A program made the translations under genes and the position numbers. A stretch of DNA of 64,000 nucleotides from Cesiribacteraceae bacterium YIM B00369 (GTDB taxonomy: Bacteria > Bacteroidota > Bacteroidia > Cytophagales > Cyclobacteriaceae), in contig JAFMYY010000004.1 of NCBI GenBank assembly GCA_017948555.1, positions 186,001-250,000 of the forward strand. The letters run 5' to 3'. The notes beneath the pieces were generated by a model. It worked only from the letters and a program-made list of their open reading frames with translations. It was not told the DNA's origin and did no database searches. Positions 36,138 through 45,060 of this stretch are shown here, piece by piece (the first letter of the stretch is position 1; each line of letters starts with the position of its first letter).

Positions 36138-38924
36138 ATGGCAGAATATTCATTCAGGGAAATCGAAAAAAAGTGGCAGCAGTACTGGAACGACCACCAA
36201 ATCTATAAAGTAAAAGAAGACACTTCCCGTCCAAAATTTTATGCACTGGATATGTTCCCGTATCCTTCCGGTGCAGGTTTACACGTCGGCCACCCGCTTG
36301 GGTATATTGCTTCTGATATTGTAGCCCGGTTTAAAAGGCTCCAGGGGTTTAATGTTTTACACCCTATGGGTTTTGATGCGTTTGGTTTGCCGGCAGAGCA
36401 GTATGCCATCCAGACAGGACAGCACCCGGCCCTGACTACAGAAGAGAACATTGCCCGCTATAAAGAGCAGCTTAAAAACATTGGCTTCTCCTACGACTGG
36501 GACCGTGAAGTGCGCACCAGCGATCCTTCCTTTTATAAATGGACCCAGTGGATATTTCAACAGCTTTTTAATGCTTACTACGACCTGAAAGCGGACAAGG
36601 CGAAACCTGTGGATGAACTGATACAGGAGTTTGAAAAGAATGGTAACACCAATGTTCAGGCTGCCTGCGACGAGGACACTCCTGTTTTCTCTGCTGAAGA
36701 ATGGAAGGGAATGAATAAAAAGGAGCAGTCGGATATGTTGCTGAAATACCGGCTCACGTATCTTGCCGAAGCTGTGGTAAACTGGTGCCCTGCCCTGGGA
36801 ACAGTACTTGCCAACGACGAGGTTAAAGACGGGGTGTCGGAAAGAGGTGGTTATCCTGTTGAAAGAAAACGCATGCGCCAGTGGATGATGCGCATTACCG
36901 CCTATGCCGAAAGACTGCTGAAGGGGCTTGAGGATATAGATTTCCCGGAGCCGGTAAAGGAAATGCAACGGAACTGGATTGGAAAATCCATTGGTGCAGA
37001 GCTTGACTTTGATATAAAAGGACAGGATGAAAAAATTAAGGTTTTCACCACCCGTGTGGATACTATATTTGGTGTAACCTTCATGGTTATTGCACCAGAG
37101 CACGAGCTCGTTCCAAAACTTACCACTGAAGAACAGCGCGAAGCGGTGGAGCAATATGTGGAAACAGCCAAAAACCGCTCCGAAAGGGACAGGATGAGCA
37201 ATGTAAAAACTATTTCAGGTGTTTTTACAGGCAGCTATGCCATTAACCCCTTAAGCGGAGAGGAAACACCCGTATGGATAGCCGATTACGTGCTTGCAGG
37301 TTATGGTACCGGTGCAGTAATGGCTGTACCTTCCAGCGACCCGCGCGACTGGGCTTTTGCCAAACATTTTAACCTTCCGATCCGCGATGTGCAGGAAGGA
37401 AATGTAGGCAAAGAAGAAGCTTATGCCAGCAAAGATGATATTATTATTAACTCCGGCTTCCTCAGCGGATTGCATGTTAAGGATGCAATGGCGAAAGCTA
37501 TTGAGGTTGCAGAAAAAAAAGGAGTTGGTAAAGCGAAAATCAATTACCGCATCCGAGATGCTGTTTTCAGCCGCCAGCGTTACTGGGGCGAGCCTGTTCC
37601 GGTTTATTTCAATGAGCAGGAAGTTCCCCACCTCCTTTCAGAAGATGAACTCCCGCTCCTGCTTCCGGAAGTTGACCAGTACCTCCCTACTGAAACCGGA
37701 GAACCTCCGCTGGGCCGTGCCGAAAACTGGAAGTACAAAGACAAATATCAGTATGAGCTGAGCACTATGCCGGGATGGGCGGGCTCCAGCTGGTATTTTT
37801 ACCGTTATATGGATCCGCAAAACGATAATGCTTTTGCTTCCGGAGAAGCAATTAATTACTGGCAGGATGTGGACCTTTATATTGGCGGATCGGAACACGC
37901 AACAGGGCACCTTCTGTACAGCAGGTTCTGGAATAAATTTCTCTATGACATGGGCTTTGTTCCAAAAGAGGAACCCTATAAAAAGCTGATAAACCAGGGA
38001 ATGATACAGGGTCGCAGCAACCTGGTGTATAGGCTGAAAAAAAGTAATACTTTTGTTTCGCACCAGCTGAAAGACAAGTATGAATACAGCACCCTTCATG
38101 TGGATGTTAACATTGTCCATAATGATATACTTGACCTGGAAGCTTTTAAAAAGTGGCGACCGGACTTTGCAGATGCTGAATTTATAGTGGAAGAGGAAGG
38201 AGCATCTCAGGGGAAGTACCTATGTGGTGCTGAGGTGGAAAAAATGTCCAAGAGCCTCTATAATGTGGTTAATCCTGATGATGTAATTGAGCAGTACGGG
38301 GCAGACACACTTCGCCTTTACGAAATGTTTTTAGGGCCCCTTGAGCAGTTTAAACCATGGAATACAAATGGCATTGACGGGGTTTACAAATTCCTGAAAA
38401 AACTGTGGCGCCTTTTCCACGATGAGCAGGGAAATGTTAAAATCTCTGATGAGGCCGCTACTAAAGAAGAGCTCAAAATTTTACATGCCACGATAAAAAA
38501 AGCGAAGGAAGATATTGAGCGTTATTCATTCAACACATCCGTATCAAGCTTTATGATATGTGTGAATGAGCTTTCAGGCTTAAAATGTAATAAGCGTGAG
38601 GTGCTTGAAAAACTGGTGGTGATCATTTCGCCTTATGCGCCACATATTACTGAAGAGCTTTGGCACATCCTGGGCAATAAAGAGAGCATTACCAGTGCTG
38701 CATTCCCTGATTATGACGAAAAGTATTTACAGGAGAGCAGTCATGAATATCCGGTTTCCATAAATGGTAAAATGCGCCATAAAATGTCTTTTGCCCTGGA
38801 CAAACCTAAAGAGGAAATAGAAAAAGAAGTTCTGGCAGCAGAACAGGTTCAGAAGTGGACTGAAGGTAAAACTCCTAAAAAAGTAATTATCGTGCCCGGT
38901 AAAATCATCAACCTCGTGGTGTAA
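36138..38924 (+). CDS. leuS: Leucyl-tRNA synthetase
   Basis: This 928-residue class I aminoacyl-tRNA synthetase charges tRNA-Leu. The ATP-binding HIGH motif appears as HVGH at about residues 49-52 ([15 protein letters not shown]). The KMSKS motif (VEKMSKS) lies near residue 710. Between them are the CP1 editing domain, with [13 protein letters not shown] and the [15 protein letters not shown] segment, and the [14 protein letters not shown] segment typical of LeuRS. The C-terminal anticodon-binding region ends [15 protein letters not shown]. Length is normal for Bacteroidota. It has its own candidate promoter and a strong terminator, so it is monocistronic. All catalytic motifs are present and it looks like the housekeeping copy. 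Confidence 0.98.
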   Translation: MAEYSFREIEKKWQQYWNDHQIYKVKEDTSRPKFYALDMFPYPSGAGLHVGHPLGYIASDIVARFKRLQGFNVLHPMGFDAFGLPAEQYAIQTGQHPALTTEENIARYKEQLKNIGFSYDWDREVRTSDPSFYKWTQWIFQQLFNAYYDLKADKAKPVDELIQEFEKNGNTNVQAACDEDTPVFSAEEWKGMNKKEQSDMLLKYRLTYLAEAVVNWCPALGTVLANDEVKDGVSERGGYPVERKRMRQWMMRITAYAERLLKGLEDIDFPEPVKEMQRNWIGKSIGAELDFDIKGQDEKIKVFTTRVDTIFGVTFMVIAPEHELVPKLTTEEQREAVEQYVETAKNRSERDRMSNVKTISGVFTGSYAINPLSGEETPVWIADYVLAGYGTGAVMAVPSSDPRDWAFAKHFNLPIRDVQEGNVGKEEAYASKDDIIINSGFLSGLHVKDAMAKAIEVAEKKGVGKAKINYRIRDAVFSRQRYWGEPVPVYFNEQEVPHLLSEDELPLLLPEVDQYLPTETGEPPLGRAENWKYKDKYQYELSTMPGWAGSSWYFYRYMDPQNDNAFASGEAINYWQDVDLYIGGSEHATGHLLYSRFWNKFLYDMGFVPKEEPYKKLINQGMIQGRSNLVYRLKKSNTFVSHQLKDKYEYSTLHVDVNIVHNDILDLEAFKKWRPDFADAEFIVEEEGASQGKYLCGAEVEKMSKSLYNVVNPDDVIEQYGADTLRLYEMFLGPLEQFKPWNTNGIDGVYKFLKKLWRLFHDEQGNVKISDEAATKEELKILHATIKKAKEDIERYSFNTSVSSFMICVNELSGLKCNKREVLEKLVVIISPYAPHITEELWHILGNKESITSAAFPDYDEKYLQESSHEYPVSINGKMRHKMSFALDKPKEEIEKEVLAAEQVQKWTEGKTPKKVIIVPGKIINLVV

Positions 38925-38960
38925 ATTGCTAAATATTGCCTGACAATCAGGCTTTAAAAT

Positions 38961-39000
38961 AAAAAAGGGTTGCAGAAAATTATCTGCAACCCTTTTTTTT
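38961..39000 (+). terminator. Bidirectional intrinsic terminator between leuS and a convergent lipoprotein gene
   Basis: The stem GGGTTGCAGA (38967-38976) pairs with TCTGCAACCC (38983-38992) around a 6-base loop. It is flanked by six A on the left and eight T on the right. It can end leuS on the plus strand and the 39023-39394 gene on the minus strand. Confidence 0.88.
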
Positions 39001-39022
39001 AGTTCTCCGGCCTCCCGTAATA

Positions 39023-39394
39023 TTACTGACTGGAAGACGGCTCATTTAACTCATCTTTTACCCGGTTCAATTCTTCCAGACTTCTTACCCGGGTAAGAGT
39101 GGAATCCGGCTTCTGCTTTGGTGGAAGGATATTCTTCATTGCCACTGTACGCATCTGCCGGTGCTTCTCTTTATTCTTTTTCTTTTTTATGATACCATAA
39201 TCTGTTTTATGAACCCTTGCATACCTTTTTGGGGTACTGTCGCTTTCGAAGCGGGAGAAAAAGACAGAACGTACACTATCGTCGAGAATATAAGTAGACT
39301 GGTATGCAGGACAAACCATCCGCTCCTGGCACGAAACAAAAAAGAACACCACAAACAATGATGTTAAAACATACATACCACTCCGCCTGAACAT
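39023..39394 (-). CDS. Hypothetical lipoprotein
   Basis: This 123-residue protein has a strongly hydrophobic signal sequence ending FVSC, with Cys22 as the likely lipidation site; ATG at residue 7 is an alternative start. The segment MVCPAYQSTYILDD follows directly, then a basic stretch (IIKKKKNKEKHRQMR) and a hydrophilic C-terminus. The CPAYQS motif near the N-terminus is one I associate with small Cytophagales lipoproteins of unknown role. No catalytic signature is seen. It is convergent with leuS and shares the terminator there. Confidence 0.72.
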   Translation of the reverse strand: MFRRSGMYVLTSLFVVFFFVSCQERMVCPAYQSTYILDDSVRSVFFSRFESDSTPKRYARVHKTDYGIIKKKKNKEKHRQMRTVAMKNILPPKQKPDSTLTRVRSLEELNRVKDELNEPSSSQ

Positions 39395-39611
39395 AAAATT
39401 ATTTTGGACTAAATCCAGCTTTACTTTACTTCATTAAAAAAGAAAGGGAATCTGCCCCTGAACAGCCGCAAACTAAATTCTTTAGTTTCTGATGGATTGA
39501 TTAAAGTTTTATGCCTTAATCTCCGTCTGCTCACTTACCTGATAATCTCACTCATAAGAGCCGGGGCGCCTTTCTTTCAATGAGTAAAAATAAAAGTTTA
39601 AAAAATTCTTT

Positions 39612-40217
39612 TTAGTCGTTTCTTAGCAAATTTACTACATATGGAAATATTACTTCAACCCATTGTGCATACATCCGCTCCGAGGGGTGCAGCCCGTCAT
39701 CTGCAGTAAGAGATAAATCTGTTGCAGCGGATTTTGAACCTGTGGTTATATCGAACCATTTAACATGATGCTGCCGGGCTATTTCCCTGTTTATGCGGTT
39801 ATATTCATCAAGTTCCCGGGCAATTTTAGCTGGGTCTTTATCGCGGGCAAATGGGGTTACTCCATAATCCGGTATGGAAATAATTATTACCCCTGCCGGA
39901 TTACCGCCTGCAAAGCCTGTTGCCTGCTGCACAAGTACTTCAAACTCCTCCCTGTACCGGGCAACAGGCAAGCCCCGGTATTGATTATTAACCCCTGCGA
40001 GCAGGGAAACAAGGCTATAACCGGAAGCAGGCTTTTGCTGCAAAATTGCTTCCTGCAGTTCAGCAGTTGTCCAGCCTGTGGTGGCTATTATATCAGGATC
40101 TGAAATTTTAATACCGCTTTTCCGTAATTTCTCCACCAGCTGAACCGGCCAGCGCCCGCTCTCAGCTACTGCTTCTCCAATGGTATAAGAATCTCCCAGT
40201 GCTAAAAAAGTATGCAT
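39612..40217 (-). CDS. SGNH/GDSL-type hydrolase (esterase/lipase family)
   Basis: This 201-residue protein has the SGNH blocks in order: GDSYTIG at residues 8-14 with the nucleophile Ser, a Gly in TTGWTTAEL (block II), GVNNQYRG (block III, GxN) and DGLHPS near the C-terminus with the catalytic Asp and His. There is no signal peptide, so it is probably cytoplasmic. Such enzymes hydrolyse acyl esters, and the substrate cannot be told from sequence. A candidate -7 box lies 20 bases upstream, which suggests a short leader. Its own terminator is not obvious in the 217 bases before the next gene. Confidence 0.9.
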   Translation of the reverse strand: MHTFLALGDSYTIGEAVAESGRWPVQLVEKLRKSGIKISDPDIIATTGWTTAELQEAILQQKPASGYSLVSLLAGVNNQYRGLPVARYREEFEVLVQQATGFAGGNPAGVIIISIPDYGVTPFARDKDPAKIARELDEYNRINREIARQHHVKWFDITTGSKSAATDLSLTADDGLHPSERMYAQWVEVIFPYVVNLLRND

Positions 40218-40236
40218 TTGCTTTCTTCGTTTTATG

Positions 40237-40244
40237 CAAAGATA
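40237..40244 (-). promoter_or_regulatory. Candidate -7 box upstream of the SGNH hydrolase gene
   Basis: On the minus strand this reads TATCTTTG, an exact match to TAnnTTTG, 20 bases before the start codon. I do not see a clear TTTG -33 partner at the usual spacing. Confidence 0.4.
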
Positions 40245-40274
40245 GAAGCCTGTGCGAAAAACGGCTTATAGGGA

Positions 40275-40305
40275 AAATAAAAAAAGCGGATTAAAAAACC
40301 CGCTT
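40275..40305 (-). terminator. Terminator overlapping the 3' end of the DUF6728-like gene
   Basis: On the minus strand AAGCGG (40305-40300) pairs with CCGCTT (40289-40284), followed by a T-rich run. The first stem arm is the Lys-Arg codon pair near the end of the gene at 40291-40485, and the stop codon lies in the loop. Confidence 0.7.
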
Positions 40306-40485
40306 CAGAATCATAAATATTACTCCTGCAAGAAACATAAGAATTGAAATCTTATTGATTCCATGCATCATCCGGATATTAAAATTTGACGGGCGGGCGG
40401 GATCTTTTTTTCTGAAAAAGTATCCGAACACATCCCCTAACTGAAAATAATCCTTCATCGAATATTTTTTACCTTTATCTTCCAT
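40291..40485 (-). CDS. Small membrane protein, DUF6728-like
   Basis: This is a 64-residue protein with a hydrophilic N-terminus (DYFQLGDVFGYFFRKKDP) and a single C-terminal membrane segment (ISILMFLAGVIFMIL). The pattern 'YFxLGxVxxYFFRKKDPxRPxNFNxRxMHGINKISI' is one I recall as DUF6728, a Bacteroidota-restricted family of unknown function; that assignment is from memory. It sits between ispG and the SGNH hydrolase, read in the same direction as both. Its last codons form one arm of an intrinsic terminator. Confidence 0.82.
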   Translation of the reverse strand: MEDKGKKYSMKDYFQLGDVFGYFFRKKDPARPSNFNIRMMHGINKISILMFLAGVIFMILKRVF

Positions 40486-40514
40486 CAGAATAGTATTAAG
40501 TAGTAATTATTAGC

Positions 40515-40553
40515 TAAAGAAGACCGGAGAATTAATCCTTTTTTTCCTCCGGT
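40515..40553 (-). terminator. Possible weak terminator after ispG
   Basis: A 7-bp stem (ACCGGAG at 40523-40529 with CTCCGGT at 40547-40553) with a 17-base loop lies just after the ispG stop. The following minus-strand sequence (CTTCTTTAG) is only modestly T-rich. Confidence 0.4.
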
Positions 40554-40556
40554 TAT

Positions 40557-42560
40557 TTACTGTTCCATCTCTTCCGGCTCCAGCCATTTTCCGTCTTCTC
40601 TTATTATTTCAATCAGTTTGTCTACCGCACGCTCTGAGGGAACAGATTTTTTTACCACTGTCTGGCCCCGGTACAGGGTAATTTTACCTTTTCCTGACCC
40701 TACATAACCGTAATCAGCATCAGCCATTTCCCCCGGTCCGTTTACGATACATCCCATAATCCCTATCTTCACTCCTTTCAAATGGTCAGTTCGCTTCCTG
40801 ATCATGGCAGTAGTTTCCTGAAGATCAAAAAGAGTACGGCCACAGGATGGACAGGAAATATATTCCGTTTTAGACATCCGTGTGCGGGCTGCCTGCAGAA
40901 CACCAAATGCAATATTGTTGTTCCTGGAAATCAAATCATTTACATTTTCCTTGTCTGTCCTGCCTTCCAGCAATTCTGTACCAAGCATCACCCCATCGCC
41001 AAGGCCATCTATAAGCAATCCGCCCAAATCTGTGGCCGCATATAACTGCAGCTGGTCCGGTGACAGCGGCTCATATTTCCGCAGAAGAATTACAGGCACA
41101 TCAATTTTCAAATCCAGGAGATCGAAAAAGAAGCGGCGCTGTTCCGCAAGGGCGTGGTGGTTATCTGTGTCAAGCAGGATAACAACAGAAGGATCCTGCT
41201 GAAGCTCCTGCAATAGCTTTTCATATCTTTCAGCGGCATTGAGACGAATAAAATTAAGCTCCGGATGCCTGCTGTTTTCTGCATTTATATACTGAGCAGC
41301 ACTTAGCAAAGGATATTTCCCGTTTTTTTCAGGGTGCTGTTCCCATGCAGCATAATTAAGGATCTCCTTCAGCCCGTTGGGCAGCATAAAAGAAACGGCA
41401 TTATCGCCACTGTAAATATAATCAGCTCCCAGGTCGTTCATTCTCCATTTATCCGGCTCAGGCAGGTAAAAGTGGCCTATGGCCCTGAAATCCTTAATAA
41501 CCGGCTCTTTTAAAAGGCTGATGTCGGCAATTACCCTCGGTACATTTCCCCCTCCTATATTAGCCACCTCCCTGGTGGAACGGCGGGAGTAGCTGAAAGG
41601 ATCCAATGGAATCCGGTGAATTTCCCTCACAGGTTTATGATCAGGACGGGTGGTATAACGGTCAATAAGTGCTTTGGCAACCGGTGCCTCAAATTCCGGT
41701 TCCTCGGTAAGTGAAACCCTTACAGTATCGCCCAGGCCATCTTCCAACAGGGTGCCGATACCTACGGCAGATTTAATCCTGCCGTCTTCACCATCCCCGG
41801 CCTCGGTAACCCCTAAGTGTAAAGGGTAAGGCTGCAGCCCTTCCTCTTCAAGCTTTTGAACCAGGAGGCGGTATGCCTGCACCATTACCTGGGTATTGCT
41901 GGCTTTCATGGAAAGCACAATGTCATAATAATTCATTTCTTCGCAAATACGAAGAAACTCCAGGGCAGACTCCACCATACCGATGGGTGTATCGCCATAG
42001 CGGCTCAGGATCCTGTCAGAAAGAGAACCATGGTTGGTACCTATACGCATGGCTGTTCCGTATTCCCTGCATATTTTAACAAGGGGAACAAAACGCTCCC
42101 TGATTCTCTCCAGCTCTGCCTGATAGGTAGCATCGGTATATTCTATGAGCTCAAATTTCTTTTTATCAGCATAATTACCGGGATTGATCCTGACCTTCTC
42201 CACGATGCGGGCAGCAAGCTCCGCAGCATTAGGGGTAAAGTGGATATCGGCAATGAGAGGAACGGTATAGCCGCGCTTCCGCAATTCTTTTTTGATTTCC
42301 TGCAGGTTTTGAGCCTCCTTAATGCTGGGAGCTGTAATACGAACATATTCGCAGCCAGCTTCCACCATCCGGATAGTTTGCTCCACAGAGCCTTTGGTAT
42401 CCATCGTATCAATGGTAGTCATGGATTGGACTCTTATGGGGTTGTTACCTCCCATGGCCAGATCACCGATTTTAACCTCGCGGGTTGCCCGCCTGGAATA
42501 CTCTGTAAGGCTGTTACAATATTTTATTACTTGAGAAACCTTTGCTTCAGCAGCGTTCAT
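40557..42560 (-). CDS. ispG: 4-hydroxy-3-methylbut-2-enyl-diphosphate synthase (IspG/GcpE), long form
   Basis: This 667-residue enzyme makes HMBPP from MEcPP in the non-mevalonate isoprenoid pathway. The N-terminal TIM-barrel starts with GDLAMGGNNPIRVQSMTTIDT and continues through RITAPSIKEAQ and KVRINPGNYADK to LGVTEAGDGEDGRIKSAVGIG. The C-terminal iron-sulfur domain has CPSCGRTLFDLQ and GCIVNGPGEMADADYGYVG, giving the three cluster cysteines and the conserved Glu. Between the barrel and the cluster domain lies an extra domain of roughly 250 residues (about 300-560). This is the longer IspG type known from Bacteroidota, Chlamydiae and plants. It has its own possible terminator. Confidence 0.97.
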   Translation of the reverse strand: MNAAEAKVSQVIKYCNSLTEYSRRATREVKIGDLAMGGNNPIRVQSMTTIDTMDTKGSVEQTIRMVEAGCEYVRITAPSIKEAQNLQEIKKELRKRGYTVPLIADIHFTPNAAELAARIVEKVRINPGNYADKKKFELIEYTDATYQAELERIRERFVPLVKICREYGTAMRIGTNHGSLSDRILSRYGDTPIGMVESALEFLRICEEMNYYDIVLSMKASNTQVMVQAYRLLVQKLEEEGLQPYPLHLGVTEAGDGEDGRIKSAVGIGTLLEDGLGDTVRVSLTEEPEFEAPVAKALIDRYTTRPDHKPVREIHRIPLDPFSYSRRSTREVANIGGGNVPRVIADISLLKEPVIKDFRAIGHFYLPEPDKWRMNDLGADYIYSGDNAVSFMLPNGLKEILNYAAWEQHPEKNGKYPLLSAAQYINAENSRHPELNFIRLNAAERYEKLLQELQQDPSVVILLDTDNHHALAEQRRFFFDLLDLKIDVPVILLRKYEPLSPDQLQLYAATDLGGLLIDGLGDGVMLGTELLEGRTDKENVNDLISRNNNIAFGVLQAARTRMSKTEYISCPSCGRTLFDLQETTAMIRKRTDHLKGVKIGIMGCIVNGPGEMADADYGYVGSGKGKITLYRGQTVVKKSVPSERAVDKLIEIIREDGKWLEPEEMEQ

Positions 42561-42709
42561 GGTATTGATGTGCTAATTAAACAATGTGCTATTTAATACA
42601 CCCCAAAATAGCAGGAAGGGTATTGTAAGTGCTTTGGACCTGATGTTGGTACGCCAATCTGCCAAAGTAACAGAATGTGTCTCAAACAAGTTTACAGTTT
42701 TGCAAAATT

Positions 42710-43417
42710 CTAAAGGTCTCCCAGCTGCGGGCGGATCAGAATTTCTTCCACCACACTCCTGTCACCCATTTTATAAGCCGACCATACGGCATCTGCCACA
42801 TCTTCTGATCTCATAAACCGTTCTTCGGGCAGGTCAACTCCCTCCCAGCTGGCTGTTAATGTGGCACCGGGCATAACAGCAGTAACTTTAAGTCCTTTTT
42901 CCTTCAGCTCTTCGCGCAAAACTTTGGTCATTCCCAGCAGGGCAAATTTACTGATACAATATGAACCTCCATTAGGATATGCCATAATACTTGCTGTGGA
43001 ACACATATTAAAAATATGGCCCCTCTTTGCAGCAATCATATCATCAACAAGCTGACGGGTGAGGTGATAAGCACTGTAAAGGTTGGTTTCAACCATTTTT
43101 TCCAGCGCCCCTTCTTCTTCCTCTAAAATGGTGCCCGGCAAAAACACACCCGTATTATTTACTAAAACCGCAGGAGTTATTCCGGTTTCCTTTACAAACC
43201 CGGCAAAGCTTTTTACCTGAGCTTTATCAGACAAATCTGCCTGCATCACATGGACAGTTACTTCCGGATTACCGCTTTCCACCTCAATCTTCAGCTTTTC
43301 AAGGTCTTCTTTATTACGGCTGCAGGTAGCAACATCAAAGCCGTTCCCGCAAAATTTCTGAATAATTGCTCTTCCTATTCCTTTTGTACCTCCTGATACA
43401 ACAATCATATTCTTCAT
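42710..43417 (-). CDS. Short-chain dehydrogenase/reductase (SDR family)
   Basis: This 235-residue classical SDR has the Rossmann nucleotide-binding motif SGGTKGIGRA at residues 8-17, NNTG in the middle, the active-site Ser in CSTASI and the catalytic YxxxK as YCISK. CSRN after the second strand suggests preference for NADP(H). The C-terminal part (AVMPGATLTASWEGVD) is the usual substrate loop. SDR substrates cannot be predicted from this, though the fit is with 3-oxoacyl or sugar/retinoid-like reductases. It is divergent from the mlaE-like gene, with 117 bases between the starts. Confidence 0.92.
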   Translation of the reverse strand: MKNMIVVSGGTKGIGRAIIQKFCGNGFDVATCSRNKEDLEKLKIEVESGNPEVTVHVMQADLSDKAQVKSFAGFVKETGITPAVLVNNTGVFLPGTILEEEEGALEKMVETNLYSAYHLTRQLVDDMIAAKRGHIFNMCSTASIMAYPNGGSYCISKFALLGMTKVLREELKEKGLKVTAVMPGATLTASWEGVDLPEERFMRSEDVADAVWSAYKMGDRSVVEEILIRPQLGDL

Positions 43418-43534
43418 TAAAAGCTTTTTATGCGTTCTGAAAAGATTTAGCTAATTTTCCGAAATATATAAATCATTCACCAATAATTGAGAACTTCGTT
43501 GTATTTTCGTAGCCGCTGCGGATAAACCTGACAT

Positions 43535-44266
43535 ATGAAAACACTCGGACGATATTTTATTTTTTTAGGTTCCATTTTTAACAACCGCGAATCTTTCAGA
43601 ACTTACTTCCGCCTGATCATCGATGAATCGATCACCATAGGCGTGGATTCGGTTTTTATTGTGGCCATTGTTTCCACTTTTATCGGTGCAGTTACAGCAG
43701 TTCAGACTGCTTATAATATTGTAAGTCCGCTGATTGAAAATTATATTATTGGAAATATTGTAAGGGACATGACCATACTTGAGCTGGCCCCCACTATTAC
43801 TGCTCTTGTGTTTGCCGGCAAGGTAGGTTCCAGTATTGCCACAGGACTTGGCACCATGCGTATTTCCGAACAAATTGATGCCCTGGAAGTAATGGGGATA
43901 AACTCCGTTTCCTACCTGGTGCTTCCGAAGATTGTTTCAACAATGATTATGTACCCGCTCCTGGTTATATTAGCCGCTTTTCTTTCGCTCTATGGGGGCT
44001 TCCTGGCTTCCACCTTGTCCGGCCTTTCCTCCGCCTCCGATTATATTTATGGAGTCCGATATGGATTCAATGAGTTTACCGTTTTGTTCATGCTGATAAA
44101 AGCACTGGTTTTCGCTTTTTTAATTTCAACTATTTCTGCCTATAAAGGGTTTTACACAAGTGGCGGAGCTCTTGAAGTAGGCCAATCCAGTACGAAAGCG
44201 GTTACCAGCAGCTGTATCGCAATTCTGCTGGCCGATTACCTGCTTGCGGACTTAATGTTGAATTAA
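43535..44266 (+). CDS. mlaE: MlaE/YrbE-family ABC transporter permease
   Basis: This 243-residue inner-membrane protein belongs to the MlaE (YrbE) permease family of lipid/MCE transporters. It shows about five hydrophobic segments and the family signature EQIDALEVMGINSVSYLVLPK, which couples to the ATPase. Also present is the conserved ELAPTITALVFAGKVGSSIATGLGTM block (two parts: ELAPTITAL and GKVGSS). It is followed 16 bases later by its ATPase. A near-match -7 box (TATTTTCG) lies at 43502-43509. In Bacteroidota such systems move phospholipids between membranes. Confidence 0.94.
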   Translation: MKTLGRYFIFLGSIFNNRESFRTYFRLIIDESITIGVDSVFIVAIVSTFIGAVTAVQTAYNIVSPLIENYIIGNIVRDMTILELAPTITALVFAGKVGSSIATGLGTMRISEQIDALEVMGINSVSYLVLPKIVSTMIMYPLLVILAAFLSLYGGFLASTLSGLSSASDYIYGVRYGFNEFTVLFMLIKALVFAFLISTISAYKGFYTSGGALEVGQSSTKAVTSSCIAILLADYLLADLMLN

Positions 44267-44282
44267 CAGAGAGGAAGAACAA

Positions 44283-45035
44283 ATGATAGAATTTAAGGAT
44301 ATCAAAAAAAGCTTTGACGGCAAAGAAATATTAAGAGGCGTAAGCGGCAAATTCAAGACAGGAAAAACGAACCTGATCATCGGATCCAGCGGTACAGGAA
44401 AAAGTGTTTTACTGAAAGTAATTGTAGGATTGGTGGAACCTGATGAGGGCGCCATTTATTATGATGAGCAAAACTTTACTACGGGCGACAAAAAGCTTCG
44501 TACCCACATCCGTCGCGATATTGGTATGCTTTTCCAGGGAGGTGCTTTGTTCGATTCCAAGACAGTGGAGGAAAATGTAATGTTCCCGCTCAACCTCCAG
44601 AAAGGGATGTCGAAAAGTGAAAAGCTTGACCGGGTAAACTGGTGCCTGAAACGTGTGGGGCTTGAAAATGCTAATACTAAGATGCCATCGGAAATCAGTG
44701 GCGGAATGAAAAAAAGAGTAGGAATAGCCAGGGCTATTGTAGATGATATAAAATACCTCTTTTGTGATGAACCCAACTCCGGCCTTGATCCTCAGACCTC
44801 TATTGTGATTGACGAATTGATTGCGGAAATAACCAAAGAACTGAAGATTACCTCAGTGGTGGTTACCCACGACATGAACTCGGTAATGGGAATAGGAGAT
44901 CATATTATTTACCTGGCCAAAGGCGAAAAGCTCTGGGAAGGAAGTAATAAGGAAATTTTAAATACCAAAGTAGAGCAGCTAAAAGAATTTGTTTTTGCGA
45001 GTAAACTTCTCCAGAATTATAAGGAGAATGCCTGA
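44283..45035 (+). CDS. mlaF: MlaF-family ABC transporter ATP-binding protein
   Basis: This 250-residue ATPase partners the upstream permease. It has the Walker A motif GSSGTGKSVLL at about residues 38-48, the Q-loop LFQGGALFD, the signature SGGMKKRVGIARA, Walker B YLFCDEPNSGLDP and the switch His in VVVTHDMNSV. The LFQGGALFDSKTVEENVMFPL segment is characteristic of the MlaF subgroup. No MlaD-like MCE-domain gene follows; the next gene is convergent, 25 bases away, with no clear terminator between them. Confidence 0.94.
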   Translation: MIEFKDIKKSFDGKEILRGVSGKFKTGKTNLIIGSSGTGKSVLLKVIVGLVEPDEGAIYYDEQNFTTGDKKLRTHIRRDIGMLFQGGALFDSKTVEENVMFPLNLQKGMSKSEKLDRVNWCLKRVGLENANTKMPSEISGGMKKRVGIARAIVDDIKYLFCDEPNSGLDPQTSIVIDELIAEITKELKITSVVVTHDMNSVMGIGDHIIYLAKGEKLWEGSNKEILNTKVEQLKEFVFASKLLQNYKENA

Positions 45036-45060
45036 ACAAGGCCCGGTCAGCTCCTCAGAA

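Noticed and set aside
36138-38924. leuS as a self-resistance gene for a Leu-rich peptide
   Set aside because: It has its own promoter box and terminator, complete housekeeping features and no sign of being a second divergent copy; the product is not known to target LeuRS.
39470-39488. Perfect 8-bp AT-rich inverted repeat (AAACTAAA-ttc-TTTAGTTT)
   Set aside because: No T-tract on either side and too AT-rich to judge; could be chance in a low-GC spacer.
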